From the NCBI RefSeq assembly GCF_018687495.1, contig NZ_CP061293.1, positions 1,657,242 to 1,721,241 of the forward strand: a DNA stretch of 64,000 nt, read 5' to 3'. The notes beneath the pieces are model-generated. The model was not told the DNA's origin. It saw only the letters and a program-made list of their open reading frames with translations, and made no database searches. Every line of letters begins with the position of its first letter. Position 1 is the stretch's first letter. Made by a program: the position numbers and the translations under genes. The stretch comes from Polynucleobacter sp. MWH-Svant-W18. GTDB taxonomy: Bacteria > Pseudomonadota > Gammaproteobacteria > Burkholderiales > Burkholderiaceae. Below are positions 9,330 to 19,745 of this stretch, one piece after another.

Positions 9330-10819
9330 TATTTTTTACCTTTTACAGTTTTTTTAACAACTGCTTTCTTGACGAGTACTTTTTTAGCAACCGCTTTTTT
9401 CGCCACAGGCTTCTTGACTTGCTTTACAGGGCGCTGCCATTGCAAAGAAACTTGCCGAGCTCTGGATACTGTCAACTGATTGGCAGGTGCATCTTTAGTT
9501 AAGGTGGTTCCTGCGCCTAGTGTGGCTCCACGGCCTACACGAACTGGTGCAACCAATTGGGTATCAGAACCAATAAAAACATCATCTTCAATAATGGTCT
9601 GATGTTTATTGACACCATCATAGTTACAAGTAATTGTGCCAGCTCCGATATTGACTCTGGAACCGACAATGGAATCGCCAACATAGGCTAAATGATTTGC
9701 CTTACTGTTTGCTGCGATCTTGCTGTTCTTCACTTCTACGAAGTTACCAATATGAACATCGTTAGCCAGATCTGCTCCTGGGCGTAAACGTGCATAAGGG
9801 CCAATAATGGATTGGTTACCAACTTTGGCACCGTCAATATGGCTATAGGCATTTACGATAACATCTTTACCAAGTACGCTATTACGAATCACGCAGTAGG
9901 GCCCAATTTTTGTACCAGCTGCCAAAGAGACGTCGCCCTCAAAGATGCAGCCCACATCAATAAAAACATCTGTGCCACATTCCAAGGTGCCACGTACATC
10001 AATACGTGCAGGATCAGAAAGGGATACACCGGCAGCCATTAACTGAGTAGCAATATGCAATTGATGAGCTCGCTCTAAAGCGGCCAATTGATCGCGGCTG
10101 TTTACTCCAACAGTTTCAAACTCATGAGTGGCTTGTGTTGTACGAATTGGCACACCATCTTTAACCGCCATCGCAATCACATCCGTTAAGTAGTACTCAC
10201 CTTGCGCATTGCTAGCACGCAATGCTTTAAGCCACCTCTTTAATGCATTGGTAGGCAGCACCATAATGCCGGTATTAATTTCTTGAATACTTTTTTGTGC
10301 AGATGTAGCATCTTTCTCTTCAACGATTGCTGCAACAGAACCATCGGTATCGCGCACAATGCGGCCGTAGCCAGTAGGGTTTGCAAGATGCTGTGTCAGC
10401 AAAGCCAAAGCAGCATCTTGACCACGGACACCATCGGCTAATTTAAGCAACTTGCTCAGAGTATCTTTACCAGTCAGCGGCACATCGCCATACAGAACTA
10501 AAGTGGGCTCTTGGACATCAAGTTTTGATAGTGCCTGTAATAGTGCATGTCCAGTTCCCTTCTGCTCAGCTTGAAGTGCAGTAGTCACTTTGGCAAATCT
10601 GGAATCTTCTTTGCTCAGATTGAGCAGAAAGTCTTTAACGTCAACAGCACCATGTCCAACGACAACGATGGGTCCTGTTTTAGACTGCTTGCCCTGTAAA
10701 GATAATGCGGTGTCGAGGACATACTGAAGCAGGGGCTTACCTGCCAGAGTTTGCAGAACCTTGGGCAAGGCGGATTTCATCCGCTTTCCTTGCCCAGCAG
10801 CCAATATGACGATATTCAT
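9329..10819 (-). CDS. glmU: bifunctional UDP-N-acetylglucosamine pyrophosphorylase / glucosamine-1-phosphate N-acetyltransferase
   Basis: The N-terminal uridyltransferase domain carries the [17 protein letters not shown] signature (about residues 6-22). The C-terminal acetyltransferase is a left-handed beta-helix of hexapeptide repeats (about 260-450) with the [20 protein letters not shown] segment. The enzyme makes UDP-GlcNAc from GlcN-1-P. At 496 residues it is about 40 longer than the E. coli enzyme: the extra C-terminus is a Lys/Val/Ala-rich repeat ([20 protein letters not shown]) resembling histone-H1-like tails. The start overlaps the ttcA stop by 4 bp (ATGA), and the stop overlaps the glmS start. 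Confidence 0.96.
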   Translation of the reverse strand: MNIVILAAGQGKRMKSALPKVLQTLAGKPLLQYVLDTALSLQGKQSKTGPIVVVGHGAVDVKDFLLNLSKEDSRFAKVTTALQAEQKGTGHALLQALSKLDVQEPTLVLYGDVPLTGKDTLSKLLKLADGVRGQDAALALLTQHLANPTGYGRIVRDTDGSVAAIVEEKDATSAQKSIQEINTGIMVLPTNALKRWLKALRASNAQGEYYLTDVIAMAVKDGVPIRTTQATHEFETVGVNSRDQLAALERAHQLHIATQLMAAGVSLSDPARIDVRGTLECGTDVFIDVGCIFEGDVSLAAGTKIGPYCVIRNSVLGKDVIVNAYSHIDGAKVGNQSIIGPYARLRPGADLANDVHIGNFVEVKNSKIAANSKANHLAYVGDSIVGSRVNIGAGTITCNYDGVNKHQTIIEDDVFIGSDTQLVAPVRVGRGATLGAGTTLTKDAPANQLTVSRARQVSLQWQRPVKQVKKPVAKKAVAKKVLVKKAVVKKTVKGKK

Positions 10820-11724
10820 AAAGGGGGATTATAAGTCCCCTGTATGAGGGTTCCACAAGCCAATTCATCCAATTCAGCCTCATCAATCGCCTTATCTCCA
10901 GATGACCTAGCGGCAATTCCGGATAGCTCTGTGGAAATCTCTAAATTTTGGAAGTCAAACGCTTCGCCATCCATTAAATGGGAGGGCACGATGTGATGCA
11001 TGGAGCGAAAGAGATTTTCAACCCGCCCAGGATGCTTCTTTTCCCAGTCGCGAAGCATTTCTTTCATCACCTGGCGTTGAAGATTGGGCTGACTGCCGCA
11101 TAAATCACATGGAATGATGGGGAAATTCATATCGACCGCATAGCGCTCTAATAGCTTCTCAGGCACATAAGCTAATGGACGAATCACAATATGCTTGCCA
11201 TCATCTGAACGTAACTTCGGGGGCATGCCTTTTAACTTGCCTGCATAAAACATATTGAGCATCAATGTTTCTAGGATATCGTCACGATGGTGACCTAAAG
11301 CAATCTTAGTTGCACCCAATTCATCGGCAACACGATACAAAATGCCCCGACGTAAACGCGAACATAATCCACAAGTTGTTTTACCCTCAGGGATCACGCG
11401 CTTCACAATACTGTAGGTATCTTGCTCTTCAATATGAAATTGTACGCCTAAGCCCTTTAAATAATTTGGCAAAGTTTCTGCTGGAAAGTTTGGCTGTTTT
11501 TGATCTAGATTTACCGCAACAATTTCGAAGTTAATCGGTGCTCGCTCACGCAACTTCATCAAGATATCGAGCAGGGCGTAACTATCCTTGCCGCCAGATA
11601 CACACACCATTACCTTATCGCCATCTTCAATCATGCCAAAGTCACCAATAGCCTGACCTACCAAGCGACAGAGTTTTTTCTCTAGCTTGTTTTCTTCAAA
11701 GACAACTTTACGAATATCGCCCAT
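10816..11724 (-). CDS. ttcA: tRNA 2-thiocytidine(32) biosynthesis protein TtcA
   Basis: A 302-residue PP-loop ATPase that thiolates cytidine 32 of certain tRNAs. The SGGKDS PP-loop lies at residues 43-48. Two Cys pairs, C118/C121 ([11 protein letters not shown]) and C206/C209 (IPCDLCGSQ), match the family's iron-sulphur cluster ligands. Length and architecture are normal. It sits 10 bp downstream of folB and overlaps glmU by 4 bp, so it is a middle gene of the SDR-folB-ttcA-glmU-glmS operon. Confidence 0.95.
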   Translation of the reverse strand: MGDIRKVVFEENKLEKKLCRLVGQAIGDFGMIEDGDKVMVCVSGGKDSYALLDILMKLRERAPINFEIVAVNLDQKQPNFPAETLPNYLKGLGVQFHIEEQDTYSIVKRVIPEGKTTCGLCSRLRRGILYRVADELGATKIALGHHRDDILETLMLNMFYAGKLKGMPPKLRSDDGKHIVIRPLAYVPEKLLERYAVDMNFPIIPCDLCGSQPNLQRQVMKEMLRDWEKKHPGRVENLFRSMHHIVPSHLMDGEAFDFQNLEISTELSGIAARSSGDKAIDEAELDELACGTLIQGTYNPPL

Positions 11725-11734
11725 TGCTACTCAC

Positions 11735-12130
11735 TTATGCTTGCTTAATCCGAAATACTTCAACACCCACTGAATGACAGTCGGGATAAACGTCAGGCTT
11801 GGCTGTACTGACTCGCGCAGCCAATACCTTTGGATGTAGCAGCATAGCTGCTGTAATGTCGTCACAAAAGGTTTCTTGCAGTTGAATATGGCCCTTGGAG
11901 GCTAAAGCCTTGATTGTTTCACGCATAAAATCGTAATCAACCACTTCATCTAATTGATCATTCGCTGGCGTATTCATGCCCAACGGAATATATAGATCTA
12001 CGTTCAGAATGACGCGTTGCTCTGCCTTTTTCTCAAAATCATGAACACCGATATTGATATAAATTTCATAGTCACGCAAAAATAATCGGCGGCAATCGAT
12101 GAGTGCAGGATGAGAAAGAATGGCGTGCAT
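11735..12130 (-). CDS. folB: dihydroneopterin aldolase
   Basis: A 131-residue FolB-type protein, which cleaves 7,8-dihydroneopterin to 6-hydroxymethyl-dihydropterin and glycolaldehyde in folate synthesis. The segment INIGVHDFEKKAEQRVILNVDL (about residues 26-47) contains the conserved Gly-x-x-x-x-E-x-x-x-x-Q pattern, and VVDYDFMRETI and VSTAKPDVYPDCHSVGVEV match later conserved blocks. It lies 14 bp downstream of a pteridine-reductase-like SDR gene, supporting a joint role in pterin metabolism. Confidence 0.9.
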   Translation of the reverse strand: MHAILSHPALIDCRRLFLRDYEIYINIGVHDFEKKAEQRVILNVDLYIPLGMNTPANDQLDEVVDYDFMRETIKALASKGHIQLQETFCDDITAAMLLHPKVLAARVSTAKPDVYPDCHSVGVEVFRIKQA

Positions 12131-12144
12131 AAAATTGAACTTAC

Positions 12145-12951
12145 TTAATTAGTTTTGAACATCACATCACGTGATGAAGGTAATAAATGTTGGCCACCAT
12201 CTACATACAAAGTGGTTCCTGTAATGGCATTGGCCAGAGATAAAAATACAGTTGCTTTAGCCACATCGGCAGGGGTTGACGACTTGCCCAACGGTGTCAT
12301 TTGATGGGCTTTAATAAAGCCCTCTTCGGTTTGGTCGCCAGATGGTAAGGATATTCCGGGGGCTAGACCCACTACACGCAGGTGAGGCGCAAAGTCGAGC
12401 GCTAGCATTTCGATAGAGGTCGCTAATGCAGCTTTAGATAAGGTGTAAGACAAATAATCAGGATTGAGATTAATCAACTTTTGATCAAGTAGTTGAATCA
12501 CAGACGGAAGAAATTCGGCTTCAGTTTTACCTGCACTATTTTTATGATGTTCGAACATCAATTGAGATAACAAGATCGGTGCTGCCAAATTCACCTGCAT
12601 ATGGTCTTGCAAACTTTTAGCGCTTAAAGGCACTTTAGAATTCGCACGATCATATTCAAAAATAGAAGCGCTATTCACTAAGCAATGCAGATGGGGAAAT
12701 TGCTCTCTAACGGATGCAAATAGCTTTTTAGTAGCTGCCTCATCGGCTAAATCGGCCTGGAAGGCCTGTGCTTTAACCCCCAAGCGCCCAATTTCCTTGA
12801 CTGTTTCCTGAGCCTCTTGCTCAGATTGCCCATAATGGACAGCGACATCCCAGCCTTGACGCGCAAATTCCAAAGCAATTTCTCGACCCAGGCGCTTGGC
12901 GGCGCCAGTCACTAAAACTGCTTTATGTTGCTGAGATAAGGGTGTGTTCAA
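12145..12951 (-). CDS. SDR family oxidoreductase, pteridine-reductase/FolM-like
   Basis: A 268-residue short-chain dehydrogenase. The cofactor loop reads TGAAKRLG (residues 15-22), i.e. TGxxxRxG rather than the usual TGxxxGxG, a hallmark of PTR1-type pteridine reductases. Asp156, Tyr169 and Lys173 have the same spacing (13 and 4) as the Asp181/Tyr194/Lys198 triad of Leishmania PTR1. As first gene before folB it probably reduces a dihydropterin or dihydrofolate with NADPH; the exact substrate is inferred. Its start codon is only 25 bp from the divergent methyltransferase gene. Confidence 0.82.
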   Translation of the reverse strand: MNTPLSQQHKAVLVTGAAKRLGREIALEFARQGWDVAVHYGQSEQEAQETVKEIGRLGVKAQAFQADLADEAATKKLFASVREQFPHLHCLVNSASIFEYDRANSKVPLSAKSLQDHMQVNLAAPILLSQLMFEHHKNSAGKTEAEFLPSVIQLLDQKLINLNPDYLSYTLSKAALATSIEMLALDFAPHLRVVGLAPGISLPSGDQTEEGFIKAHQMTPLGKSSTPADVAKATVFLSLANAITGTTLYVDGGQHLLPSSRDVMFKTN

Positions 12952-12976
12952 TTAAATTCTCTTAGACTAGCGAGCT

Positions 12977-14164
12977 ATGGATATTACCTTGACCAGCCTT
13001 GAAACGGAGCATAGCGCCCTACTCAAGGCCAAAATAGCCGAGCAAATTGCTTCGGAGGGCGGCTGGCTGCCATTTTCCCGCTATATGGAGATGGCGCTTT
13101 ATGAGCCTGGCATGGGCTATTACAGTGCTGGGGCTCATAAATTAGGCTCCGGTGGAGATTTCACCACAGCCCCTGAGTTGAGCTCCTTATTTGGCTCTGC
13201 TATCTGCTCCACCCTCTTACCGGTTCTTGAGGGCCTCCAAGAAAAAGGCTTGCCCACCCAAATTCTTGAATTTGGTGCCGGAACAGGAAAGCTTGCCGCC
13301 TCAATTCTGAGTCGCCTAAAGGATCTGGGTTTTAACTTGGATCGTTACGACATCATCGAGATTTCACCAGACCTAGCGCAGCGGCAACAAGAACGCATTG
13401 GTGGCCTTGTGAAGAATCTCCATATATCGACAGAATGCAATTGGCTTAGTAAATTGCCAACAGATTTCAAAGGCATCATTCTCGCGAATGAAGTCATTGA
13501 TGCCATTCCTTGCGATGTCATCATTTATCAAAATGGATTTTGGTACTCGTATGGGGTAGCACTTGAACACGATCAATTAATTTGGAAGTCAGGATCCCCC
13601 GTAGCCCAGGATTTAATTCCTGAAAGCTTATTAACTAGAAACTTTTCAGAAGGCTACGTCACTGAATTACATGCCCCGGCTAATGCATGGATGAGGCAAG
13701 TTGCAAAGCAATTGCATACCGGTTTATTTCTAACATTGGATTACGGATTCCCAGAGAATGAGTACTACCACCCACAAAGGCTAGAGGGTACTTTGATGGC
13801 GCACCACCGTCATCATGCAATTCAAGATCCATTTCATCTTCCGGGCCTATGTGATGTAACAACCCATGTTGAATGGTCACAGATTGCACGCAGTGCACTT
13901 GCAGAGGATGCGGATGACGTATATCTCACCAATCAAGCAGCCTATCTTTTGGATGCTGGTATTGGAGATATTGCATTAGAGCTTGGAGATCCAAGCGATC
14001 CAGAAACTTTTCTACCTATTTCAAACTCGCTACAAAAATTACTCTCTGAAGCAGAGATGGGCGAGTTATTTAAGGCATTTGCCTTCTCCAAAAGACTTGA
14101 AGATATATTGCCAGGTTATACCTTAGAGGATTTACCAGGCCTTAGAGGTAGAAATCGACTTTAG
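12977..14164 (+). CDS. SAM-dependent methyltransferase, MidA/NDUFAF7 family
   Basis: A 395-residue member of the MidA/NDUFAF7 family (DUF185); in eukaryotes the homologue methylates an arginine of a complex I subunit during assembly. Visible features are the N-terminal [20 protein letters not shown] block (about 34-53), [13 protein letters not shown], motif [17 protein letters not shown] (about 97-112), a family-typical NEVIDAIP motif (about 173-180) and [15 protein letters not shown] (about 253-267). The bacterial function is not settled. The 3' end overlaps the convergent cca gene by 4 bp. A complex-I-related NDUFA9-like gene lies about 1 kb away, which may be coincidence. Confidence 0.88.
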   Translation: MDITLTSLETEHSALLKAKIAEQIASEGGWLPFSRYMEMALYEPGMGYYSAGAHKLGSGGDFTTAPELSSLFGSAICSTLLPVLEGLQEKGLPTQILEFGAGTGKLAASILSRLKDLGFNLDRYDIIEISPDLAQRQQERIGGLVKNLHISTECNWLSKLPTDFKGIILANEVIDAIPCDVIIYQNGFWYSYGVALEHDQLIWKSGSPVAQDLIPESLLTRNFSEGYVTELHAPANAWMRQVAKQLHTGLFLTLDYGFPENEYYHPQRLEGTLMAHHRHHAIQDPFHLPGLCDVTTHVEWSQIARSALAEDADDVYLTNQAAYLLDAGIGDIALELGDPSDPETFLPISNSLQKLLSEAEMGELFKAFAFSKRLEDILPGYTLEDLPGLRGRNRL

Positions 14165-15291
14165 ACTTGCAGCGCCTGAGCGATGGCGGCAAGTCTTGCA
14201 CTCTCAAATGCGCTCCCAATACGCTCGCCATTTGAGCGATCCTGAGCCCCGATACCGGCAATAATTTCTGCCGTATTAATGGCTTGAGCATTGCGCATCG
14301 CCGCAATGAAAGATGAGACCGGCATTCCAAGCTTTTGACCAAGATTTAATAGCGCTAAGCCACGATCAGGTTTACGCCAAATATCAGCACGATTAAACCA
14401 GGCCAAAATATCTACTGCTTGAAATTTGCCATTGGGAAACTGATTCATCACATCGCGCAATTGTGCAAAGATCTCGCAGAAGTCACGTACTTCAATCGGC
14501 ATACGAACACCATCAGCCCACGAACGAATTTCACTCACTGGCAAATGCATCAGAGTGATAGCGCATCGCTCCTCTAAGTTATTACTAGCTGATTCATAAT
14601 GTGTAATCAATTCTTCACGAAATAATTCTTCCGCAAGGCTTGTCCCAAGGCTTGCTGGCAATATGGTCTTCGCTGCTCCGGTATTGAGTAATACCTGAAA
14701 GAGATGTATCGGTTTAGAGGCAACCAAACCTCTGGCAAGCTCCTGCCAGATGCGCTCAGCGGATAGTGCATTTAGTTCACCAGACTGAACAATCGCTTTT
14801 AATGCAGTCATTGTCGCGTCTGCAACTCTAAACTCTGGGAAACGAGCAGCAAAGCGGGCTATACGCAATAAACGCAAGGGATCCTCAGCAAATGCATCGG
14901 ATACATGGCGAAATATCTTTGCAGCCAAATCTTCTTGACCGTTATACGGATCAATGATGGGGCCAAACTGTTTGCCATCAGCACCGACTTCTTGCGCCAT
15001 GGCATTGATGGTTAAATCACGTCGCTCTAAATCCTGCTCTAGTGTGACTGAGGGATCTGCATAAAAATGAAAGCCTTTATAACCCTGTCCTGTTTTCCGC
15101 TCAGTACGTGCCAAGGCATATTCTGCTTGAGTATCTGGATGTAAAAAAACTGGGAAGTCCTTACCCACTGGCCGAAAGCCTTTTGCAATCATTTCATCAA
15201 CGCTAGAGCCAACCACTACATAGTCGATATCGTGCACCGGCAAACCCATCAAGGTATCCCTTATCGCACCACCAACTGCATAGATTTTCAT
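14161..15291 (-). CDS. cca: CCA-adding tRNA nucleotidyltransferase
   Basis: A 376-residue class II nucleotidyltransferase that adds or repairs the 3' CCA of tRNAs. The [20 protein letters not shown] block carries the metal-binding Asp21 and Asp23; [10 protein letters not shown] and the [13 protein letters not shown] segment are also typical. E. coli-type Cca is about 412 residues with a C-terminal HD phosphohydrolase domain; I see no HD metal-binding motif here, so repair hydrolase activity may be absent. It overlaps the upstream NDUFA9-like gene by one base and is probably cotranscribed with it. Confidence 0.93.
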   Translation of the reverse strand: MKIYAVGGAIRDTLMGLPVHDIDYVVVGSSVDEMIAKGFRPVGKDFPVFLHPDTQAEYALARTERKTGQGYKGFHFYADPSVTLEQDLERRDLTINAMAQEVGADGKQFGPIIDPYNGQEDLAAKIFRHVSDAFAEDPLRLLRIARFAARFPEFRVADATMTALKAIVQSGELNALSAERIWQELARGLVASKPIHLFQVLLNTGAAKTILPASLGTSLAEELFREELITHYESASNNLEERCAITLMHLPVSEIRSWADGVRMPIEVRDFCEIFAQLRDVMNQFPNGKFQAVDILAWFNRADIWRKPDRGLALLNLGQKLGMPVSSFIAAMRNAQAINTAEIIAGIGAQDRSNGERIGSAFESARLAAIAQALQV

Positions 15292-16199
15292 TACTTCATG
15301 CCCTCTAGAGTTCGCCGACTCATTCCAAATACTGCACTTAATGCATCAACTCCATTTACTGGCAAGATATTAGGCAATTGCATTGAGGCAATATTGTCAC
15401 GAGACATCAAAGTGGGTCCAGGCAAAAACTCAAAAGCCAAGGCTTGTAGATAGCCAACAAATGCTGGCACCGGAATAATTGCACAAGAGGTCTTAGCCTT
15501 ACGGGCTGCAAACTCGACAATCTCTTTCATGGTGTAAACCGTTGGTCCAACCAAGTCATAGGAGTGACGAATTGTTTGCGGCATTTTTAGCGCCATCACA
15601 AAAGCGCTTGCAACATCATCCACGCTCACCGGCTGAAACTGAGCGTCATAATTTGCCAAAGGCATTGCTGGAAGTGCCTTAGTAAGCTTTGCAAAGAGAT
15701 TGATAAATTGATCTTGCGCACCAAAGATAACTGAGGGCCTAAAGATAGTCCAATCTAAATCGCTTGCTTTTACTGCCGCTTCCCCATCCCCCTTGCTGCG
15801 TTGATACATGGACGGTCCATTGGAGTCTGCACCCAAAGCACTCATATGCAGGTAGCGCTTTAGCCCGTGCAATTGCATCGCAGTAATAATATTTTTAGGT
15901 AAATCTACATGCGCTGCCTTGAAGATTTTTCCATAAGGCCTAGCGGGCTTATCGTGCAAAACACCCACTAAATTAATGACTGCGCCATATGGATGAATAC
16001 GAGCACACAAAGCCTGAAGCTCATCAAAATCATGTATGTCAGTATCTTCAAGATGCACTTTAGGGAGCATTCTTAATTCACGGCCCGCAGCCAAATGGCT
16101 AGTGGGCAAGAGCACGGAATATCCCTGCGCCTGCAACTGTGCAGCCAAGACGCGACCCACAAAACCATTACCACCAATAAGAAGAATGTCGTATTTCAT
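15291..16199 (-). CDS. NAD(P)-binding epimerase-like protein, complex I NDUFA9 type
   Basis: A 302-residue atypical SDR. The N-terminal Rossmann motif is [14 protein letters not shown] (about residues 8-21); [21 protein letters not shown] contains the Tyr-x3-Lys pair, and the [11 protein letters not shown] block is characteristic of the NDUFA9/complex-I-associated SDR subfamily. In mitochondria NDUFA9 is an accessory subunit binding NADPH; the role in free-living betaproteobacteria is unproven. It lies between the lytic transglycosylase (24 bp upstream) and cca (1 bp overlap). Confidence 0.85.
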   Translation of the reverse strand: MKYDILLIGGNGFVGRVLAAQLQAQGYSVLLPTSHLAAGRELRMLPKVHLEDTDIHDFDELQALCARIHPYGAVINLVGVLHDKPARPYGKIFKAAHVDLPKNIITAMQLHGLKRYLHMSALGADSNGPSMYQRSKGDGEAAVKASDLDWTIFRPSVIFGAQDQFINLFAKLTKALPAMPLANYDAQFQPVSVDDVASAFVMALKMPQTIRHSYDLVGPTVYTMKEIVEFAARKAKTSCAIIPVPAFVGYLQALAFEFLPGPTLMSRDNIASMQLPNILPVNGVDALSAVFGMSRRTLEGMK

Positions 16200-16223
16200 A
16201 AGTCCTTAGATTCACTTCATTAA

Positions 16224-18191
16224 TTAAGGTAAATCAGATTGGGTAGCCGCTTTTGGTGCAATGACTCCCAAGCGCTGCTTTAAAGATTGTTGCTGACCAT
16301 TCATTACTGATGAATAGTAATTTGCATTGGAAAGTACATTCTTGACATAAGTACGCGTCTCATTAAAGGGAATAGTTTCGGCAAAGATAGCCCCCTCGGT
16401 GGGCCCGGACAACTTCTCACGCCATGCCTTGGAGCGAGAAGGCCCGGCGTTATAAGCAGCTGATGCCAGCACCCAAGAACCGTCTAGGTCTATCAACACC
16501 ATATTGAGATAGTTACTACCCAAAGTGAGGTTTGTATTTGTGTCACTTAATTTATCGTTGGTGTAATTGGCCATGCCAATCTTTTTAGCAACATACTTTG
16601 CGGTATTAGGCATCACTTGCATCAAACCCGAAGCCCCAACAGAAGATGAAGCATTCATGATGAACCGCGACTCTTGACGAATCAACCCATAAGCCCAGGC
16701 AAGATTTAAATCGATTTGTTTTGCAATTGGGGAAAGTTCTTCGCGATATGGTGTTGGATAGCGCAAAGAAAAATCATGCTCCTGTTTTGTCCGGTCAGCA
16801 GTATTGACTACACGGTCATATAAACCAATGCGCTTAGCGTATTCAGCAGCTGCAATTAATTGCCTGTCGGTCATATTCCGCAATTCCCAATTCCATTCTC
16901 GGTTTCCTTCAAAGCGTAAATTCATGGCATACAAACGTTCGCCTCGAACAAAGCCCTTACGCGTAGCCATCGCATCAATCTCTTGTTCGGTCGCCTTTGT
17001 TCGAGATGGCGCATGATTGGATTTACCCAGCTCTTCTCGTGCTAATTGGCCATAAAAGTTATATTGCTCTGCAATCAGCTCAAAGCTTTCTTTTGCTTTT
17101 GTATCTTGGCCTTCGGCCTTTAAGGCGCGCCCATACCAGTAAGTCCAAGCAGGGTCGCGGTTACGCACTGCTGGATTCATGCCATCAATTGCGTTTTTTA
17201 CTAAGGCCCAATCTTTGGCGCGTAAGCCTGCTCGCACTTTCCACTCTTGGGTCTCAGCAGAGAGCAGTTCGTTATAGCCAAGCTCCTGTTGCAAACGATA
17301 AGCGTCATCCGCATTGGGATCTAGCTTCTTTGCCAAGAATTGACCGATCACTCCCCAGGCTACAGCCTGATTTTCTTTACTGTAGCGCGATGAACTTTGT
17401 TGAAAGTCACGATATGCCTTAGAGGGATCCGCTATAGCAGCTTTCACAATCTCCGCAATAGGATCTTCGCCACCCAAACGACGTGCCATGGTGTCGTACC
17501 CTTTTTCACTCGCAGCGCGGCCAATGGCCTTGGCCTCACTCGGCGTCATACCGCCAGCAGCGACTAGCGATGGAACCAACTCTTGGCAAGCCTGCCCGAA
17601 ATAACTGGGGTCCAATAAAACAGCGCGAGCATCGATTGCCAATTTGGTTGGATTCTCTCCCTGAGATAACTTTGACAGCAATGAATAGCATTTCACTTGC
17701 GTATCGTCATCGAGTACAAATTTGGCGTACTCTGCATCAAAGCGCGCCCAGTCCTTACGCTTGCCCAATACCAGTAGCCAATCATTGCGCATACGGTCAG
17801 CCAATGCTGTACCTTGGTACTGATTTAAGAATGCAACTACTTGGGCATCTGCGCTGTAATCACTTCGAGCCCCGCCGCCACTGTCAAATAATTGAGGCTT
17901 AATCCGAAAATAGGCTACATAGTCATCAAATGGGTAACCTGCTAGATTAGATGAAAGTTGCTGCGTACGAAATACATCGTTTTTCTTGGCGGCTTCACGC
18001 AAATCAATAAACATCCGATCTGTATCACTAATCTCAACAGGGGCAGCTTTGCTTTCATAGGATTTAGGTAGGCTAGGTTTTTTAGATTTTTCTGCAAAAG
18101 CGCTAGGCATGGCTAAGGCTAGCCCTAGGAACAAAATCTTGGTCCATTGAGGGAGAGCGCTTTTTAGCATTTCAGACTTTACCTTCACCAT
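16224..18191 (-). CDS. slt: soluble lytic murein transglycosylase
   Basis: A 655-residue periplasmic enzyme that cleaves the MurNAc-GlcNAc bond of peptidoglycan with 1,6-anhydro ring formation. It has a Sec-type signal (KILFLGLALAMPSAFA), then a long alpha-superhelical region as in Slt70. The C-terminal goose-lysozyme-like SLT domain (about 490-640) contains RQESRF, with the presumed catalytic Glu near residue 506, and SSVGASGLMQVMPNTA and AAYNAGPSR. It heads a minus-strand group with the NDUFA9-like gene and cca and is divergent from the cyclo-ligase gene. Confidence 0.93.
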   Translation of the reverse strand: MVKVKSEMLKSALPQWTKILFLGLALAMPSAFAEKSKKPSLPKSYESKAAPVEISDTDRMFIDLREAAKKNDVFRTQQLSSNLAGYPFDDYVAYFRIKPQLFDSGGGARSDYSADAQVVAFLNQYQGTALADRMRNDWLLVLGKRKDWARFDAEYAKFVLDDDTQVKCYSLLSKLSQGENPTKLAIDARAVLLDPSYFGQACQELVPSLVAAGGMTPSEAKAIGRAASEKGYDTMARRLGGEDPIAEIVKAAIADPSKAYRDFQQSSSRYSKENQAVAWGVIGQFLAKKLDPNADDAYRLQQELGYNELLSAETQEWKVRAGLRAKDWALVKNAIDGMNPAVRNRDPAWTYWYGRALKAEGQDTKAKESFELIAEQYNFYGQLAREELGKSNHAPSRTKATEQEIDAMATRKGFVRGERLYAMNLRFEGNREWNWELRNMTDRQLIAAAEYAKRIGLYDRVVNTADRTKQEHDFSLRYPTPYREELSPIAKQIDLNLAWAYGLIRQESRFIMNASSSVGASGLMQVMPNTAKYVAKKIGMANYTNDKLSDTNTNLTLGSNYLNMVLIDLDGSWVLASAAYNAGPSRSKAWREKLSGPTEGAIFAETIPFNETRTYVKNVLSNANYYSSVMNGQQQSLKQRLGVIAPKAATQSDLP

Positions 18192-18267
18192 CTACCCTTG
18201 TATTGAATTGCGCTAGCATTTACTCGATGCCAACTTGTTTACTATATCTTCTAATTTTCGCCTGATA

Positions 18268-18894
18268 ATGGACGATATGCACGGTAATTCTCCAAAATCT
18301 CTTCGTCAAGATTTATTAAGGCAGCGCACAGAATATGCCGCTCGGCCTGATTACGCCCAGACTCAAAAGCGGCTTATTGACACCCTAAATCAGTTTCTAG
18401 TTAGCAATGGTAAATCCCTAAAAACGATTGCCCTGTATTGGCCAATTCAGGATGAGCTAGATTTACGGGAAACACTCATTTCTTGGGCTACTACTAACCC
18501 TGGCCACAAAATGGCTCTGCCTTTTGCTCGCCCAGACAAGCACCTGGATTTCTACGAGTGGCAGAATGGGGATGATCTGAGTCCCAGTAAGCATGGAGTT
18601 CCTGAGCCTATTCCCACCAATTCCCAAAGGCCTGCAATTGATCCCGATTGCATCTTAATTCCTTGCGTTGGATGGTCTAGCTCAAGCGAGAATGGCAAAA
18701 CGCATTATTGGCGTCTTGGCTACGGTGGTGGATATTTTGATCGCACCCTTGCAGCTCTGAGAGAAAAAAATCCCAAGCTAATTTGCATTGGGATTGGATT
18801 TGATTGGCAAAAACTTAATGATAGCCAGTGGTCAGCTCAAACTCATGATGAACCTTTAGATATGCTCCTCACCGAATCAGGCTTACTTCGCTAA
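18268..18894 (+). CDS. 5-formyltetrahydrofolate cyclo-ligase
   Basis: A roughly 208-residue enzyme that converts 5-formyl-THF to 5,10-methenyl-THF using ATP. The family signature lies in the RLGYGGGYFDRTLAAL segment (about residues 149-164), and LALYWPIQDELDLR and the Cys-Val-Gly-Trp block also fit. I chose the ATG at 18268; another in-phase ATG lies three codons later and the frame is open further upstream. The 3' end overlaps convergent metF by 12 bp, so two folate one-carbon enzymes meet tail to tail. Confidence 0.9.
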   Translation: MDDMHGNSPKSLRQDLLRQRTEYAARPDYAQTQKRLIDTLNQFLVSNGKSLKTIALYWPIQDELDLRETLISWATTNPGHKMALPFARPDKHLDFYEWQNGDDLSPSKHGVPEPIPTNSQRPAIDPDCILIPCVGWSSSSENGKTHYWRLGYGGGYFDRTLAALREKNPKLICIGIGFDWQKLNDSQWSAQTHDEPLDMLLTESGLLR

Positions 18895-19713
18895 ATCCAA
18901 GTTTTCTGCAATTGCCAAAACAGCATCTGCTTGATTCAGGGAATAGAAATGCAAACCTGGCGCGCCAGCAGTTAAGAGTTGGTCGCACAAATCGGTGACT
19001 ACTTCTTCACCAAAAGCACGAATAGAGGCAATATCATCGCCGTAAGACTGCAAACGCAAACGAATCCAACGCGGGATCTCAGCGCCACAAGCATCCGAAA
19101 AACGCAATAACTGACTGCTATTGGTAATTGGCATGATGCCCGCAATAACTGGCTGTGTAACCCCTAAGTCATAGGCTTCATCCACAAAGCGGAAATAGGC
19201 ATCAGTGTTGTAAAAATACTGAGTCACGGCAGAATCTGCGCCCGCCTTCATCTTCTGCACAAAGAAATGCACATCGCTTGCAGGAGATTTGGCTTGTGGA
19301 TGACATTCCGGGTAAGCAGCGACATCAATATGAAACCAATCACCTGTTTCTGCACGGATAAATTCGACCAACTCATTCGCATGGTGAAACTCGCCATACT
19401 GACCCATGCCTGACGGCAAATCGCCGCGCAAAGCAACAATTCGCTTTATGCCCAATGCTTGATACTGCTTCAACATTTCACGCACACTTTCACGTGAGCT
19501 ACCAACGCAAGACAAGTGAGGCGCAACTGTAGCGCCTGCTGCATGAATATCACTCACCACCTTTAAGGTGCCAGACTGAGTAGAGCCGCCAGCACCAAAA
19601 GTCACGGAGTAAAACGAAGGCTTCAGCATTTCGCTGAAACGCTCTCGCACAAGGTGTAGCTTATTCTCACCTTCAGGTGTTTTTGGAGGAAAGAATTCGA
19701 CGCTTAATTCCAT
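18883..19713 (-). CDS. metF: methylenetetrahydrofolate reductase
   Basis: A 276-residue flavoprotein reducing 5,10-methylene-THF to 5-methyl-THF, the methyl donor for methionine synthase. Conserved blocks include VEFFPPKTPEGE (near the N-terminus), SVTFGAGGSTQ, HLSCVG, RIVALRGDLP and AVTQYFYNTDAYFRF. It is the last gene of metK > ahcY > metF, with 32 bp between ahcY and metF. Because ahcY is preceded by an SAH riboswitch, metF is probably raised together with ahcY when SAH accumulates. Confidence 0.96.
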   Translation of the reverse strand: MELSVEFFPPKTPEGENKLHLVRERFSEMLKPSFYSVTFGAGGSTQSGTLKVVSDIHAAGATVAPHLSCVGSSRESVREMLKQYQALGIKRIVALRGDLPSGMGQYGEFHHANELVEFIRAETGDWFHIDVAAYPECHPQAKSPASDVHFFVQKMKAGADSAVTQYFYNTDAYFRFVDEAYDLGVTQPVIAGIMPITNSSQLLRFSDACGAEIPRWIRLRLQSYGDDIASIRAFGEEVVTDLCDQLLTAGAPGLHFYSLNQADAVLAIAENLDLAK

Positions 19714-19745
19714 GATATTGGCCTGGCTATGCTAGATGGATTGGA

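Noticed and set aside
16997..17422. A 141-codon plus-strand open frame (and 17483-17902, 139 codons)
   Set aside because: Both are antisense to the lytic transglycosylase; composition is irregular and no domain is recognisable.
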